From: an uncultured Flavobacteriaceae bacterium
GTDB lineage: Bacteria; Bacteroidota; Bacteroidia; Flavobacteriales; Flavobacteriaceae
DNA length: 64,000 nt
Reading direction: 5' to 3'
NCBI GenBank assembly: GCA_947502635.1
Contig: CANNAN010000009.1
Location: forward strand, 159,064 to 223,063
Below, one piece after another: positions 1-7,594 of this stretch; the first letter of the stretch is position 1, and each line of letters begins with the position of its first letter. Below the pieces are notes generated by a model. It did not search any database. It had not been told where the DNA came from and saw only the letters and a list, made by a program, of their open reading frames with translations. The position numbers and the translations under genes were made by a program.

Positions 1-413
1 GCAACCAAATTCCTGAGTTTTCTGGGATGTTTCAAAAAGAAGTTGCACAACGCATTTGCTCTAAAGAAGGCAGTAAAGTTTATGGCATTCTATCCGTTTT
101 AGCTCAAGCATATTATGATGCTGAATATTTATTTACAGTACCTCCTAATGTTTTTAATCCGCCACCAAAAGTAGAATCGGGAGTATTACGACTTATCAGA
201 AAAAAAGATTACACATTACCCTGCGAAGATGCCTTGTTTTTTAAAGTCGTAAAAACAGCATTCCAACAGCGTAGAAAAACACTTCGTAACAGTTTAAAAA
301 CATTCAATTTATCTGATAATTTAAAAGCAAATGTTATATTTGGCAAACGTCCAGAACAATTAAGTGTTCAAGAATTTATTGAACTCACCCAATTGATTGA
401 AAAAGACGTATAG
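1..413 (+). CDS. rsmA: 16S rRNA (adenine(1518)/(1519)-N6)-dimethyltransferase RsmA, 3' part only
   Basis: This is the C-terminal half of the KsgA/RsmA methyltransferase, which dimethylates two adjacent adenines in helix 45 of 16S rRNA late in 30S assembly. The frame is open from base 3, so the true start lies before the window. The visible part contains the family segment [15 protein letters not shown], then [19 protein letters not shown], which ends the catalytic domain, and the helical C-terminal domain with [13 protein letters not shown]. The catalytic NLPY-type motif would lie just upstream of the window. It ends 21 bases before mgtE in the same frame, suggesting co-transcription. Identification is firm; the length cannot be judged. 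Confidence 0.95.
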   Translation, partial: NQIPEFSGMFQKEVAQRICSKEGSKVYGILSVLAQAYYDAEYLFTVPPNVFNPPPKVESGVLRLIRKKDYTLPCEDALFFKVVKTAFQQRRKTLRNSLKTFNLSDNLKANVIFGKRPEQLSVQEFIELTQLIEKDV

Positions 414-434
414 AATCTTTTAAATTTTCCCTTT

Positions 435-1811
435 TTGTTAGAAGAAAAAGAGAACATACAATTTCAGCTTACTGATGAGCTCATTGAGCAAGTAGAATTA
501 TTAGTCGAAGAACAAAAAGACAAAGAACTACAAGCGCTTTTAAATGAGTTTCACTACGCAGATATTGCCGAAATTTTAGATGAGTTAAATTTCGAAGAGG
601 CTTTATATGTTATAAAACTTTTAGATTCCGAAACGACTTCAGATGTATTAACAGAACTTGATGAGGACAATCGGGAAAAAGTATTAAAAAACTTATCTGC
701 CAAAGAAATTGCTGAAGAAATTGAAGCATTAGACACCGATGATGCAGCTGATATTATTTCAGAATTACCCGAAGAACGCCAACAAGAAGTCATCTCGAAA
801 ATTGAAGATGAAGAACATAAGGCAGAAATTACAGAACTTCTAAGGTATGATGAAGATACAGCAGGTGGACTTATGGCAAAAGAGCTTGTAAAAGTCTATG
901 AAACATGGACGGTTGCAGGTTGCTTAAGGCGTATTAGAGGTCAAGCTAAAGAAGTAACCAGAGTACACTCCATTTATGTAGTTGACAAGCAAGATAAACT
1001 CATAGGACGTCTTTCTTTAAAGGATCTTATTGTTGCCAAAAACGAAAAAAAAATCGCAGATATTTACATATCAAATGTAGATTATGTTGGAGTAAATGAA
1101 GATGTTGAAGATGTTGCTAAAATAATGGCTAAGTACGATTTAGAAGCGATCCCAGTCGTTGATAAAAATCAAACTTTATTAGGAAGAATAACCATTGATG
1201 ATATTGTAGATGTTTTAAAAGAAGAAGCTGATAAAGATTATCAATTAGCAGCAGGTATTACTCAAGATGTAGAAGCCGATGATAGTATTTTAGAGCTTAC
1301 AAGAGCACGATTGCCTTGGTTGGTTTTAGGATTAGTAGGGGGCGTAGGCGCTTTTTTAATTATGGAAGGGTTTCAAGAATCGTTTAAAGAAAAAGCAATC
1401 CTTTTCTTTTTTACACCTTTAATTGCTGCCATGGCAGGTAATGTTGGTGTACAGTCCAGCGCTATCATTGTACAAGGACTTGCTAACGACGATGTTAGAG
1501 GTAGTGTAAATAGTCGGCTAATAAAAGAAATGCTTTTAGCTGCTCTAAATGGTATTATACTTGCCATTTTCTTATTTCTATTTGTTTGGTTCTACAAAGG
1601 GGAATTAGATAAGGCTGTTGCAATATCAGTTTCACTAGTCGTTGTAATTATTGTTGCAGGTTTAATAGGAACTTTTGTGCCTTTATTTTTAAACAAACGT
1701 GGCATCGACCCAGCTATTGCAACTGGTCCGTTTATAACAACCAGCAACGATATTTTAGGGATTCTTCTTTATTTCTGGATAGCCGAAATGATAATAGGTT
1801 TTTACAGTTAA
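435..1811 (+). CDS. mgtE: Magnesium transporter MgtE
   Basis: Inner-membrane Mg2+ channel/transporter gated by cytosolic Mg2+. Residues about 1-130 form the acidic superhelical N domain, about 140-265 hold two CBS domains, and 290-458 hold the five-helix pore domain. GNVGVQSS (335-342) and PFITTSND (432-439) are the conserved pore motifs; the Asp of the second belongs to the ion-binding site. The length (458) is typical. The start is the TTG at 435: an in-frame stop lies at 411 and no ATG occurs until well inside the CBS region, so an ATG start would delete the N domain. It probably forms an operon with rsmA, a common pairing in Bacteroidota. Confidence 0.95.
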   Translation: MLEEKENIQFQLTDELIEQVELLVEEQKDKELQALLNEFHYADIAEILDELNFEEALYVIKLLDSETTSDVLTELDEDNREKVLKNLSAKEIAEEIEALDTDDAADIISELPEERQQEVISKIEDEEHKAEITELLRYDEDTAGGLMAKELVKVYETWTVAGCLRRIRGQAKEVTRVHSIYVVDKQDKLIGRLSLKDLIVAKNEKKIADIYISNVDYVGVNEDVEDVAKIMAKYDLEAIPVVDKNQTLLGRITIDDIVDVLKEEADKDYQLAAGITQDVEADDSILELTRARLPWLVLGLVGGVGAFLIMEGFQESFKEKAILFFFTPLIAAMAGNVGVQSSAIIVQGLANDDVRGSVNSRLIKEMLLAALNGIILAIFLFLFVWFYKGELDKAVAISVSLVVVIIVAGLIGTFVPLFLNKRGIDPAIATGPFITTSNDILGILLYFWIAEMIIGFYS

Positions 1812-1821
1812 GATATTCCTT

Positions 1822-1843
1822 ATTCCTGAAACAAGTTCAGGAT
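1822..1843. repeat. Small REP-like palindrome, type A
   Basis: The sequence TCCTGAA-ACAAG-TTCAGGA is an inverted repeat 13 bases after mgtE. A degenerate copy lies at 2308-2326 (TGCTAAA-TTTG-TTTCAGCA region). Such short dispersed palindromes are common between genes in Flavobacteriaceae. It has no U-tract, so it is not a typical terminator. Confidence 0.5.
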
Positions 1844-1932
1844 CCATACCTAGTGCTTTTCATTATAATCTTTTGTAAAAGCAAAAATATTTCCACTACA
1901 ACTACTAATACAAAACTTCGTAATTTTACAAT

Positions 1933-2298
1933 ATGCAAGCAATAAACATTAAAGACAAATTTTCAAAATTTTACAAAAACTGGCATCCACATCAAATTGC
2001 TGTGGTTGACAATATGCAAGTTATTTTAGCAAAACTAAAAGGCGAATTTGTATGGCATAGTCACGATGATGAAGATGAGTTATTTCAAGTAGTGAAAGGC
2101 ACATTATACATGCAATTTCGTGATAGAACAGAAATAGTTAAGGAAGGTGAAATTATAGTAGTGCCAAAAGGTACTGAACACAACCCGTGTACAAAAAATG
2201 GAGAAGAAGTACATGTGTTACTTTTCGAAAAACTATCAACAGCACATACAGGAAATGTAAAACACGAAAAAACACAAGCTCATTATCCGAAAATTTAA
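1933..2298 (+). CDS. Cupin-domain protein (mannose-6-phosphate isomerase-like)
   Basis: Small single-domain cupin of 121 residues. Motif 1 is WHSHDDEDELFQVVKG, giving candidate metal ligands His42, His44 and Glu49. Motif 2 contains IIVVPKGTEHNP with His83. This is the usual metal-binding beta-barrel seen in small cytosolic cupins of unknown substrate. It is a monocistronic gene between two REP-like palindromes. The fold assignment is secure; the reaction cannot be told from the sequence. Confidence 0.85.
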   Translation: MQAINIKDKFSKFYKNWHPHQIAVVDNMQVILAKLKGEFVWHSHDDEDELFQVVKGTLYMQFRDRTEIVKEGEIIVVPKGTEHNPCTKNGEEVHVLLFEKLSTAHTGNVKHEKTQAHYPKI

Positions 2299-2307
2299 CT
2301 TTTAACA

Positions 2308-2326
2308 TGCTAAATTTGTTTCAGCA
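2308..2326. repeat. Small REP-like palindrome, type A, second copy
   Basis: TGCTAAATTTGTTTCAGCA is an imperfect palindrome. Its half-sites resemble the element at 1822-1843 when read on the opposite strand (consensus TnCTGAACTTGTTTCAGnA). It lies in the gap after the cupin gene. Confidence 0.4.
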
Positions 2327-2385
2327 GCTCATACCTTACTTTCGAATGATAATTAAATAAACACTTAATTTTTATAGGGCATTAC

Positions 2386-3342
2386 ATGAAAATACTTCAC
2401 TTAGATACCAATCATAAATTACTAATCGATCAACTTAACGATTTAGGTTTTACAAATCACGAAGACTACACAGCATCAAAAGAATCTATTGAGGCAAAAA
2501 TTGAATCGTATCAAGGCATCGTTTTGCGAAGTCGTTTTTCCATCGATAAGCAATTTTTAGATGCAGCAACAAATCTTAAATTTATTGGTCGAGTAGGCGC
2601 AGGATTAGAAAATATAGATTGCGATTACGCCGAAAAAAAAGGAATCACCTTAATTGCTGCACCCGAAGGCAATAGAAATGCTGTAGGAGAACATGCATTA
2701 GGTATGCTTTTATCATTATTTAATAAACTTAATAAAGCAGACCTTGAAATTAGACAAGGCAAATGGCTACGTGAAGATAACCGAGGGATAGAACTCGATG
2801 GAAAAACAGTGGGAATTATTGGTTATGGAAATATGGGAAAGGCTTTTTCCAAAAAACTACGCGGGTTTGATGTTGAGGTACTTTGTTATGACATTAAAGA
2901 GCATGTAGGAGACCCCAATGCAAGGCAAGTGTCATTAAATGAGTTTCAGGAAAAAGTAGATATAGTAAGTTTACACACACCGCAAACACCTTTAACTTTA
3001 AATATGGTAGATGAAGTGTTTATCAATCAATTTAAAAAACCATTTTGGTTTATAAATACCGCACGTGGCAAAAGTGCTGTAACAAAAGATTTAGTTTCAG
3101 CTTTACAATCTGAAAAAGTATTAGGCGCTGGACTCGATGTTTTAGAATACGAAAAAGCATCGTTCGAAAACTTATTTAAAAAAGATGTCGTGTCTGGTAC
3201 AGCGCAGCTGCCAGAAGCTTTTAAATATTTAATTAATTCGCAAAACGTTATTTTATCACCACACGTTGCTGGTTGGACTATTGAAAGTAAAGAGAAATTA
3301 GCACAAACCATTGTAGATAAAATTAAAGTGGAATTTTGCTAA
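2386..3342 (+). CDS. NAD-dependent D-2-hydroxyacid dehydrogenase (phosphoglycerate dehydrogenase-like)
   Basis: Member of the SerA/D-lactate dehydrogenase superfamily that oxidises a D-2-hydroxyacid with NAD+. The Rossmann dinucleotide motif GIIGYGNMG is at residues 143-151. The catalytic triad is visible: Arg227 in NTARGKSAV, Glu254 in DVLEYEK and His293 in SPHVAGWT. At 318 residues it lacks the ACT regulatory domain of full-length SerA, so it could be a short phosphoglycerate dehydrogenase or another hydroxyacid reductase. No serC neighbour is present, so the serine-pathway assignment stays open. The LuxR gene follows after 9 bases. Confidence 0.88.
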   Translation: MKILHLDTNHKLLIDQLNDLGFTNHEDYTASKESIEAKIESYQGIVLRSRFSIDKQFLDAATNLKFIGRVGAGLENIDCDYAEKKGITLIAAPEGNRNAVGEHALGMLLSLFNKLNKADLEIRQGKWLREDNRGIELDGKTVGIIGYGNMGKAFSKKLRGFDVEVLCYDIKEHVGDPNARQVSLNEFQEKVDIVSLHTPQTPLTLNMVDEVFINQFKKPFWFINTARGKSAVTKDLVSALQSEKVLGAGLDVLEYEKASFENLFKKDVVSGTAQLPEAFKYLINSQNVILSPHVAGWTIESKEKLAQTIVDKIKVEFC

Positions 3343-3351
3343 ATTTAGCAT

Positions 3352-3762
3352 ATGAAAAAAACTATTTTAGTTTTTACCCTTTTAATTGTTGCACTCTATA
3401 CCATTTTTAGGATTAGCAAATATGCTCTGTTTGTGGGAAATACTTCAATAGAGTTAATGATTGCAATTATTGCCATTGTGTTTTTTATTGTTGGCATCTA
3501 TATTAATAAAAAGAGTCTTCACAAACCACAACATATTTCTAAGGAAATCAATCATCAAAAAATTAAAGAACTCGAAATCACCTCACGTGAATATGAAGTG
3601 CTTCAAGCTATTTCGGCAGGTTTATCCAACAAAGAAATTGCTGAAAAATTATTCTTATCAGAAAGCACAATCAAAACCCACGTTTCTAATCTATTAGTAA
3701 AACTCAATGCAAAAAGACGCACACAAGCTGTTCAAATTGCAAAAACCAATAAGATTTTATAG
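3352..3762 (+). CDS. Membrane-anchored LuxR-type transcriptional regulator
   Basis: A 136-residue protein with two predicted transmembrane helices (about residues 4-22 and 33-51) followed by a LuxR/NarL helix-turn-helix (about 74-136: TSREYEVLQAISAGLSNKEI, then STIKTHVSNLLVKL). There is no receiver domain, so it is not a standard response regulator. The pairing of two membrane helices with a C-terminal HTH is frequent in Flavobacteriaceae. The target genes are unknown. It starts 9 bases after the dehydrogenase stop, so the two are probably co-transcribed. Confidence 0.8.
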   Translation: MKKTILVFTLLIVALYTIFRISKYALFVGNTSIELMIAIIAIVFFIVGIYINKKSLHKPQHISKEINHQKIKELEITSREYEVLQAISAGLSNKEIAEKLFLSESTIKTHVSNLLVKLNAKRRTQAVQIAKTNKIL

Positions 3763-3863
3763 TTTTAGAACTTAAGTATTAGGCATTTGGTACTTTAGTA
3801 TGAAAGCTATTTTAGTAATTACGAGTAGTTTTATGCTTATAATAATTTTTTAAAATAAGTTGT

Positions 3864-4235
3864 ATGACATTAGGAGCATTTTCAATTAGTTTAAACGTTA
3901 AAGACATTAACGCATCAAAAGTATTTTATGAAAACCTAGGATTTCAGGTTTTCGCAGGCGATTTAGAAAGGAATTACCTCATTATGAAAAACGAGAATGC
4001 CTTAATAGGATTATTTCAAGGCATGTTTGATAATAATATTTTAACCTTCAATCCTGGCTGGAATGAAAACGCAAATACATTAGATACTTTTACAGATATA
4101 CGAGACATTCAAAAGCATTTAAAAAGTAAAGAAATCAAATTAGAAAATGAAGCAGACGAACATACTACAGGGCCAGCAAGCTTTGTTTTAAAGGATCCCG
4201 ATGGCAATACCATTCTTATAGATCAACACGTTTAA
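3864..4235 (+). CDS. VOC-family (glyoxalase-like) protein
   Basis: A 123-residue vicinal-oxygen-chelate fold protein. It starts with the beta-alpha-beta module MTLGAFSISLNVKDINASKVFYENLGFQ and ends with FVLKDPDGNTILIDQ, the usual C-terminal signature. Metal-ligand positions are incomplete, so the substrate is unknown; small proteins like this include dioxygenase, resistance and orphan members. It is first in a run (VOC, DUF4199, DUF1801, then another VOC gene) with gaps of 15 and 4 bases between the first three, suggesting one transcript. Confidence 0.8.
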   Translation: MTLGAFSISLNVKDINASKVFYENLGFQVFAGDLERNYLIMKNENALIGLFQGMFDNNILTFNPGWNENANTLDTFTDIRDIQKHLKSKEIKLENEADEHTTGPASFVLKDPDGNTILIDQHV

Positions 4236-4250
4236 TCGAATACGAAAGTT

Positions 4251-4760
4251 ATGCAAAACACAATTAAAAAGTTTGGTGGTTATGCCGCTTTGGTTGGCGG
4301 ACTTATATTTATTGGTGGACACTTTTTTGATTGGAATATTGATTTTTCAATCTTAGAAGTTCTTGGTTACGCATCCATTTTTGCTTCGCTCGCTTTTGTG
4401 TTTTTCGGAATAAAACATTTTAGAGACCAAAAAAATAATGGCGTTATTTCATTTAAAAAGGCATTACTTATTGGCTTAGCAATTTCGGCAATTTCAGGTA
4501 TTGCTATTGGTCTTCTCGATGTTATTTATGTAACTATGATAAACCCAGATTTTGTTGTTGAATATAAAGAATATGCTTTAGAAGGTATGAAAACCACCTT
4601 ATCAGCAAATGAATTTGAGTTAGAAAAAGCAACATTAGAAGAACAAATGAAGTTATTTGAAAACCCTGTCTTTACTGGTGCAATCATGTTTACAACAGTA
4701 TTCGCAATTGGAATAATTGTATCTTTATTATCATCTTTAATTTTACAACGTAAAAACTAA
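4251..4760 (+). CDS. DUF4199-family membrane protein
   Basis: A 169-residue integral membrane protein with four predicted helices near residues 12-28, 37-55, 68-92 and 138-163. The soluble stretch between helices 3 and 4 (YKEYALEGMKTTLSANEFE) is characteristic of DUF4199, a Bacteroidota family of unknown function. It sits 15 bases after the VOC gene and 4 bases before the DUF1801 gene. No function is proposed. Confidence 0.75.
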   Translation: MQNTIKKFGGYAALVGGLIFIGGHFFDWNIDFSILEVLGYASIFASLAFVFFGIKHFRDQKNNGVISFKKALLIGLAISAISGIAIGLLDVIYVTMINPDFVVEYKEYALEGMKTTLSANEFELEKATLEEQMKLFENPVFTGAIMFTTVFAIGIIVSLLSSLILQRKN

Positions 4761-4764
4761 TACC

Positions 4765-5220
4765 ATGCAATCTAAAGCAACATCACCACAGCAGTACTTG
4801 AACGAATTGCCAGAAGATAGAAAAAAATCAATTAATAAATTAAGACAACAAATTCTAGATAATCTGCCTAAAGGGATGGAAGAACAAATGAATTATGGTA
4901 TGTTAGGCTATGTTATCCCGCATTCTGTCTATCCAGATGGATACCACTGCAATCCTAAACTACCATTACCATTTATGAATCTGGCTTCGCAAAAGAATTT
5001 TATAGCTGTTTATAGTATGGCGTTATATTCAAAAAAAGAGCTCATGGATTGGTTTACTTCAGAATATGCTAAGCAATGTAAATATAAATTAGATATGGGG
5101 AAAAGTTGCATTCGTTTTAAAAGAATAGATGATATTCCTTTCGAATTAATAGGAGAATTAACTGCTAAAGTGACTACGAAAGAATGGATAAACATTTACG
5201 AATCAGCAATTAAAAAATAA
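4765..5220 (+). CDS. DUF1801-domain protein
   Basis: A 151-residue cytosolic protein. The region QYLNELPEDRKKSINKLRQQILDNLPKGMEEQMNYGMLGY is the start of the DUF1801/YdhG-like fold. CIRFKRIDDIPFELIGELTAK near the C-terminus matches the usual end of the domain. The biochemical role of these proteins is not established. It directly follows the DUF4199 gene. Confidence 0.8.
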   Translation: MQSKATSPQQYLNELPEDRKKSINKLRQQILDNLPKGMEEQMNYGMLGYVIPHSVYPDGYHCNPKLPLPFMNLASQKNFIAVYSMALYSKKELMDWFTSEYAKQCKYKLDMGKSCIRFKRIDDIPFELIGELTAKVTTKEWINIYESAIKK

Positions 5221-5238
5221 AGTTTAATCAAACAAATT

Positions 5239-5257
5239 CCCTCTCCTTTAGAGAGGG
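5239..5257. repeat. Short perfect hairpin CCCTCTC-CTTTA-GAGAGGG
   Basis: A perfect 7-bp inverted repeat lies 12 bases before the ATG of the next gene, followed by GGTTAGGAAGAG. It could be a dispersed intergenic element or a translational hairpin. There is no U-tract and it cannot be a terminator for the gene that begins immediately after it. Confidence 0.4.
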
Positions 5258-5269
5258 TTAGGAAGAGAA

Positions 5270-5656
5270 ATGAAAAAACGCGTCACAGGAATAGGTGGAT
5301 TATTCTTTAAAACAAAGAATCCTAAGGCAACTAAAGATTGGTATAAAAAACATTTAGGATTTAATACAGATGATTATGGTTGTACCTTTTGGTGGAAAGA
5401 CAAGGATGGGAATGATTGTTCCACACAATGGAGCCCGTTTTCTCAAGACACTAAATATTACGAGCCATCTAAAAAAGATTTTATGTTTAATTATCGTGTT
5501 GAAAATTTACATGAATTGCTTAAAGTTTTAAAAGAAGAAGGCATTACCATTGTTGGAGAAGTAGAAGAATACGAATATGGGAAATTTGGTTGGATTATAG
5601 ATAATGAAGGTAATAAAATAGAACTTTGGGAACCTATAGACAGTGCTTTTTTGTAA
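5270..5656 (+). CDS. VOC-family (glyoxalase/bleomycin-resistance-like) protein
   Basis: A 128-residue vicinal-oxygen-chelate protein. The start MKKRVTGIGGLFFKTKNPKA and the FNYRVENLHELLKVLKEEG helix-strand unit fit the family. The closing FGWIIDNEGNKIELWEP contains the Glu that is often a metal ligand. It resembles the small VOC group found in many Flavobacteriaceae near DUF1801 genes. The reaction is unknown. Confidence 0.82.
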   Translation: MKKRVTGIGGLFFKTKNPKATKDWYKKHLGFNTDDYGCTFWWKDKDGNDCSTQWSPFSQDTKYYEPSKKDFMFNYRVENLHELLKVLKEEGITIVGEVEEYEYGKFGWIIDNEGNKIELWEPIDSAFL

Positions 5657-5688
5657 ATTCGCTTGATTAAATCAACCCATTAATTCTA

Positions 5689-6453
5689 TTGACTTATTTA
5701 GAAATACTAGCATCGTATAACTTAACTGCACTACAATGGACCGCTATTTGTTTTGCGGTTTTTTTATTAGGCTTATCCAAGTCTGGAATTAAAGGAATAG
5801 GGATTTTAATTGTCGTTATACTGGCCTTTGTTTTTGGTGAAAAAGCTTCAACAGGTGTTTTGCTTCCCATGCTCATAGTAGCAGATATTTTTGCGGTAAT
5901 ATATTATAACAGACATGCGCAATGGGGGTATATAAAAAAGCTAATGCCATGGATGATTATAGGTGTTTTAGTAGGCGTATGGGCAGGTAATGATATTTCT
6001 GAAATACTGTTTAAAAGAATCATGGCCGTTATAATAATAGTTTCTGTACTAATTATGTTTTATACAGAAAATAGAACGTCTAAAAATATTCCGAAAAACA
6101 AATTATTTTCTACAGGTGCTGGGTTTTTAGCAGGATTTACAACCATGGTTGGCAATTTAGCAGGCCCTATTTCTAATATTTATTTTTTGGCTATGCGTTT
6201 ACCAAAAAATGAATTCATAGGAACAGCTGCCTGGCTGTTTTTTATCATTAATGTATTTAAATTGCCCTTCCATTTTTTTGTTTGGAAAACAGTTAGCCTA
6301 GAAACTCTAGCTTTAAATGTTGTTTTAATTCCAGCAATAATCATTGGTTTTTTTGTTGGAGTTGCTATTGTAAAATTAATTTCGAATGTAAATTACAGAC
6401 GGTTTATATTAATTGTCACTGCCTTGGGAGGTCTTGTTATGCTATTTAGATAA
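5689..6453 (+). CDS. TauE/SafE-family sulfite/anion exporter
   Basis: A 254-residue membrane protein with about eight helices and the two-repeat TauE/SafE layout. The first repeat is LLGLSKSGIKGIGILIVVIL and the second contains GAGFLAGFTTMVGNLAGPISN. Family members move sulfite, sulfoacetate or other organosulfur anions; the substrate here is not known. The start is TTG at 5689, because no in-frame ATG occurs before the second helix. It is 32 bases from the upstream VOC gene. Confidence 0.85.
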   Translation: MTYLEILASYNLTALQWTAICFAVFLLGLSKSGIKGIGILIVVILAFVFGEKASTGVLLPMLIVADIFAVIYYNRHAQWGYIKKLMPWMIIGVLVGVWAGNDISEILFKRIMAVIIIVSVLIMFYTENRTSKNIPKNKLFSTGAGFLAGFTTMVGNLAGPISNIYFLAMRLPKNEFIGTAAWLFFIINVFKLPFHFFVWKTVSLETLALNVVLIPAIIIGFFVGVAIVKLISNVNYRRFILIVTALGGLVMLFR

Positions 6454-6514
6454 GCTTATTTGTAACATTGTTAAACGTTTATAGACCTATAGAGTGTATT
6501 AAAAGTGAATAATT

Positions 6515-6970
6515 ATGTCTAAAGAATCCGAAAATAATCAATCTAAAGAAAAAGTTTATAAAGCTGAGGTTATAAAAGACGATTCATATCATGACAAAAA
6601 CCATATAAATGATAAAACTGAAAAGTTAAAAGCAGAAGCTAAAGAAATCTTTTATAAAACAAAAGAAAAAGCTAATGAGTTTTTGGAAGAAGCGAGCGAA
6701 AAACTAGAAAACTTGACAGAAATAGCAAAAGAAAAAGGTGCTAAACTCTCGATTGAAGCCAAAGAAAAGTATGTAGAAGTAAAGGGTAAAACAAAAGAGC
6801 TTGCAGAAGAAGCAGGAGAAAAGTTAGAGGTTGTTGCTGAAAAAACAACTGTATTTGTAGACGAAACAAGTGAGAAATTAGAAGGGTTTGCAGAAGAAAC
6901 AAAAGAAACTCTATCTGAAGTATCAACTAAAACAAAAAGGTATTTAAAAAGACTTTTTGATAAAAATTAA
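6515..6970 (+). CDS. Hydrophilic LEA/apolipoprotein-like helical repeat protein
   Basis: A 151-residue protein that is almost entirely Lys/Glu/Ala-rich amphipathic helix, with loosely repeated units such as TKEKANEFLEEASEKLENL, GKTKELAEEAGEKLEVV and DETSEKLEGFAEE. There is no signal peptide or membrane segment. Composition resembles group 3 LEA proteins and YtxH-associated stress proteins, which are linked to desiccation and osmotic stress. That role is inferred only from composition. The following TM2 protein carries a similar amphipathic region at its N-terminus. Confidence 0.6.
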   Translation: MSKESENNQSKEKVYKAEVIKDDSYHDKNHINDKTEKLKAEAKEIFYKTKEKANEFLEEASEKLENLTEIAKEKGAKLSIEAKEKYVEVKGKTKELAEEAGEKLEVVAEKTTVFVDETSEKLEGFAEETKETLSEVSTKTKRYLKRLFDKN

Positions 6971-7058
6971 ATGATTAACAGTCTATTAATGAAACATATT
7001 TATAAATAAATTTAATTTTTTCTTACCTTTATTTTTTAACCAAAATTTACAAAACATT

Positions 7059-7514
7059 ATGTCAGATGAAAAGAATTTAAGTGACGATCTAAACGATATG
7101 CTAGGTGATGCCAAAGATGGTGCAAAAAAGGCAGCTGATAAAGCAGGAGAATTTGCTGAGGATGCCAAAGAAAAAACAAAAGAAACCTTTGAAGAAGTAA
7201 AAGAATCTGCTTCAGATTTTGCCGACGGCGCCAAAGAAACGTTTAATAACGTAGCTGGAGGTGATAATAAAAAAGTGTTAGCAGGTATTTTAGCTATCTT
7301 ATTAGGCCCTTTTGGAATACATAAATTTATTTTAGGATATAACAAAGAAGGCATTATTATGCTAGTGGTAACTCTTATTCTTGGATTTATAACTTGTGGT
7401 TTAGGAGTGGGATTAACTGGTATTATAGGTTTAGTAGAAGGCATTATATACCTTACTAAATCTGATGAAGAATTTTATAACACTTATCAGGCAGGTCAAA
7501 AACCTTGGTTTTAA
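7059..7514 (+). CDS. TM2-domain membrane protein with charged helical N-terminus
   Basis: A 151-residue protein. Residues about 1-66 form a charged Ala/Lys/Glu helical region (DDLNDMLGDAKDGAKKAADK). Residues about 68-150 are a TM2 domain: two helices with the conserved LLGPFGIHKFILGY segment between them and a polar YLTKSDEEF tail. TM2 proteins are common but of unresolved function. The promoter region just upstream contains TACCTTTA. A strong terminator follows 22 bases after the stop. Confidence 0.85.
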   Translation: MSDEKNLSDDLNDMLGDAKDGAKKAADKAGEFAEDAKEKTKETFEEVKESASDFADGAKETFNNVAGGDNKKVLAGILAILLGPFGIHKFILGYNKEGIIMLVVTLILGFITCGLGVGLTGIIGLVEGIIYLTKSDEEFYNTYQAGQKPWF

Positions 7515-7536
7515 TAGACTGCCATTTTTAGATATA

Positions 7537-7571
7537 ATAAAGCCAGAAATCCCATTTCTGGCTTTATTTTT
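7537..7571 (+). terminator. Rho-independent terminator after the TM2 gene
   Basis: A perfect 14-bp stem (ATAAAGCCAGAAAT / ATTTCTGGCTTTAT, loop CCC) is followed by TTTT. It separates the TM2 gene from the prolyl oligopeptidase gene. Confidence 0.9.
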
Positions 7572-7594
7572 GATACAACTAAACTCATTTCGTT

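Noticed and set aside
1822..1843. Terminator after mgtE
   Set aside because: The palindrome has no T-tract and a matching degenerate copy exists nearby, so a REP-like element fits better.
3800..3853. 17-codon hydrophobic ORF (MKAILVITSSF...) between the LuxR and VOC genes
   Set aside because: Too short to judge, no conserved context, and such ORFs are expected by chance in AT-rich gaps.
6986..7444. Minus-strand 152-codon ORF opposite the TM2 gene
   Set aside because: It is antisense to a clear TM2 gene; the Pro/Ser-rich composition is typical of shadow frames.
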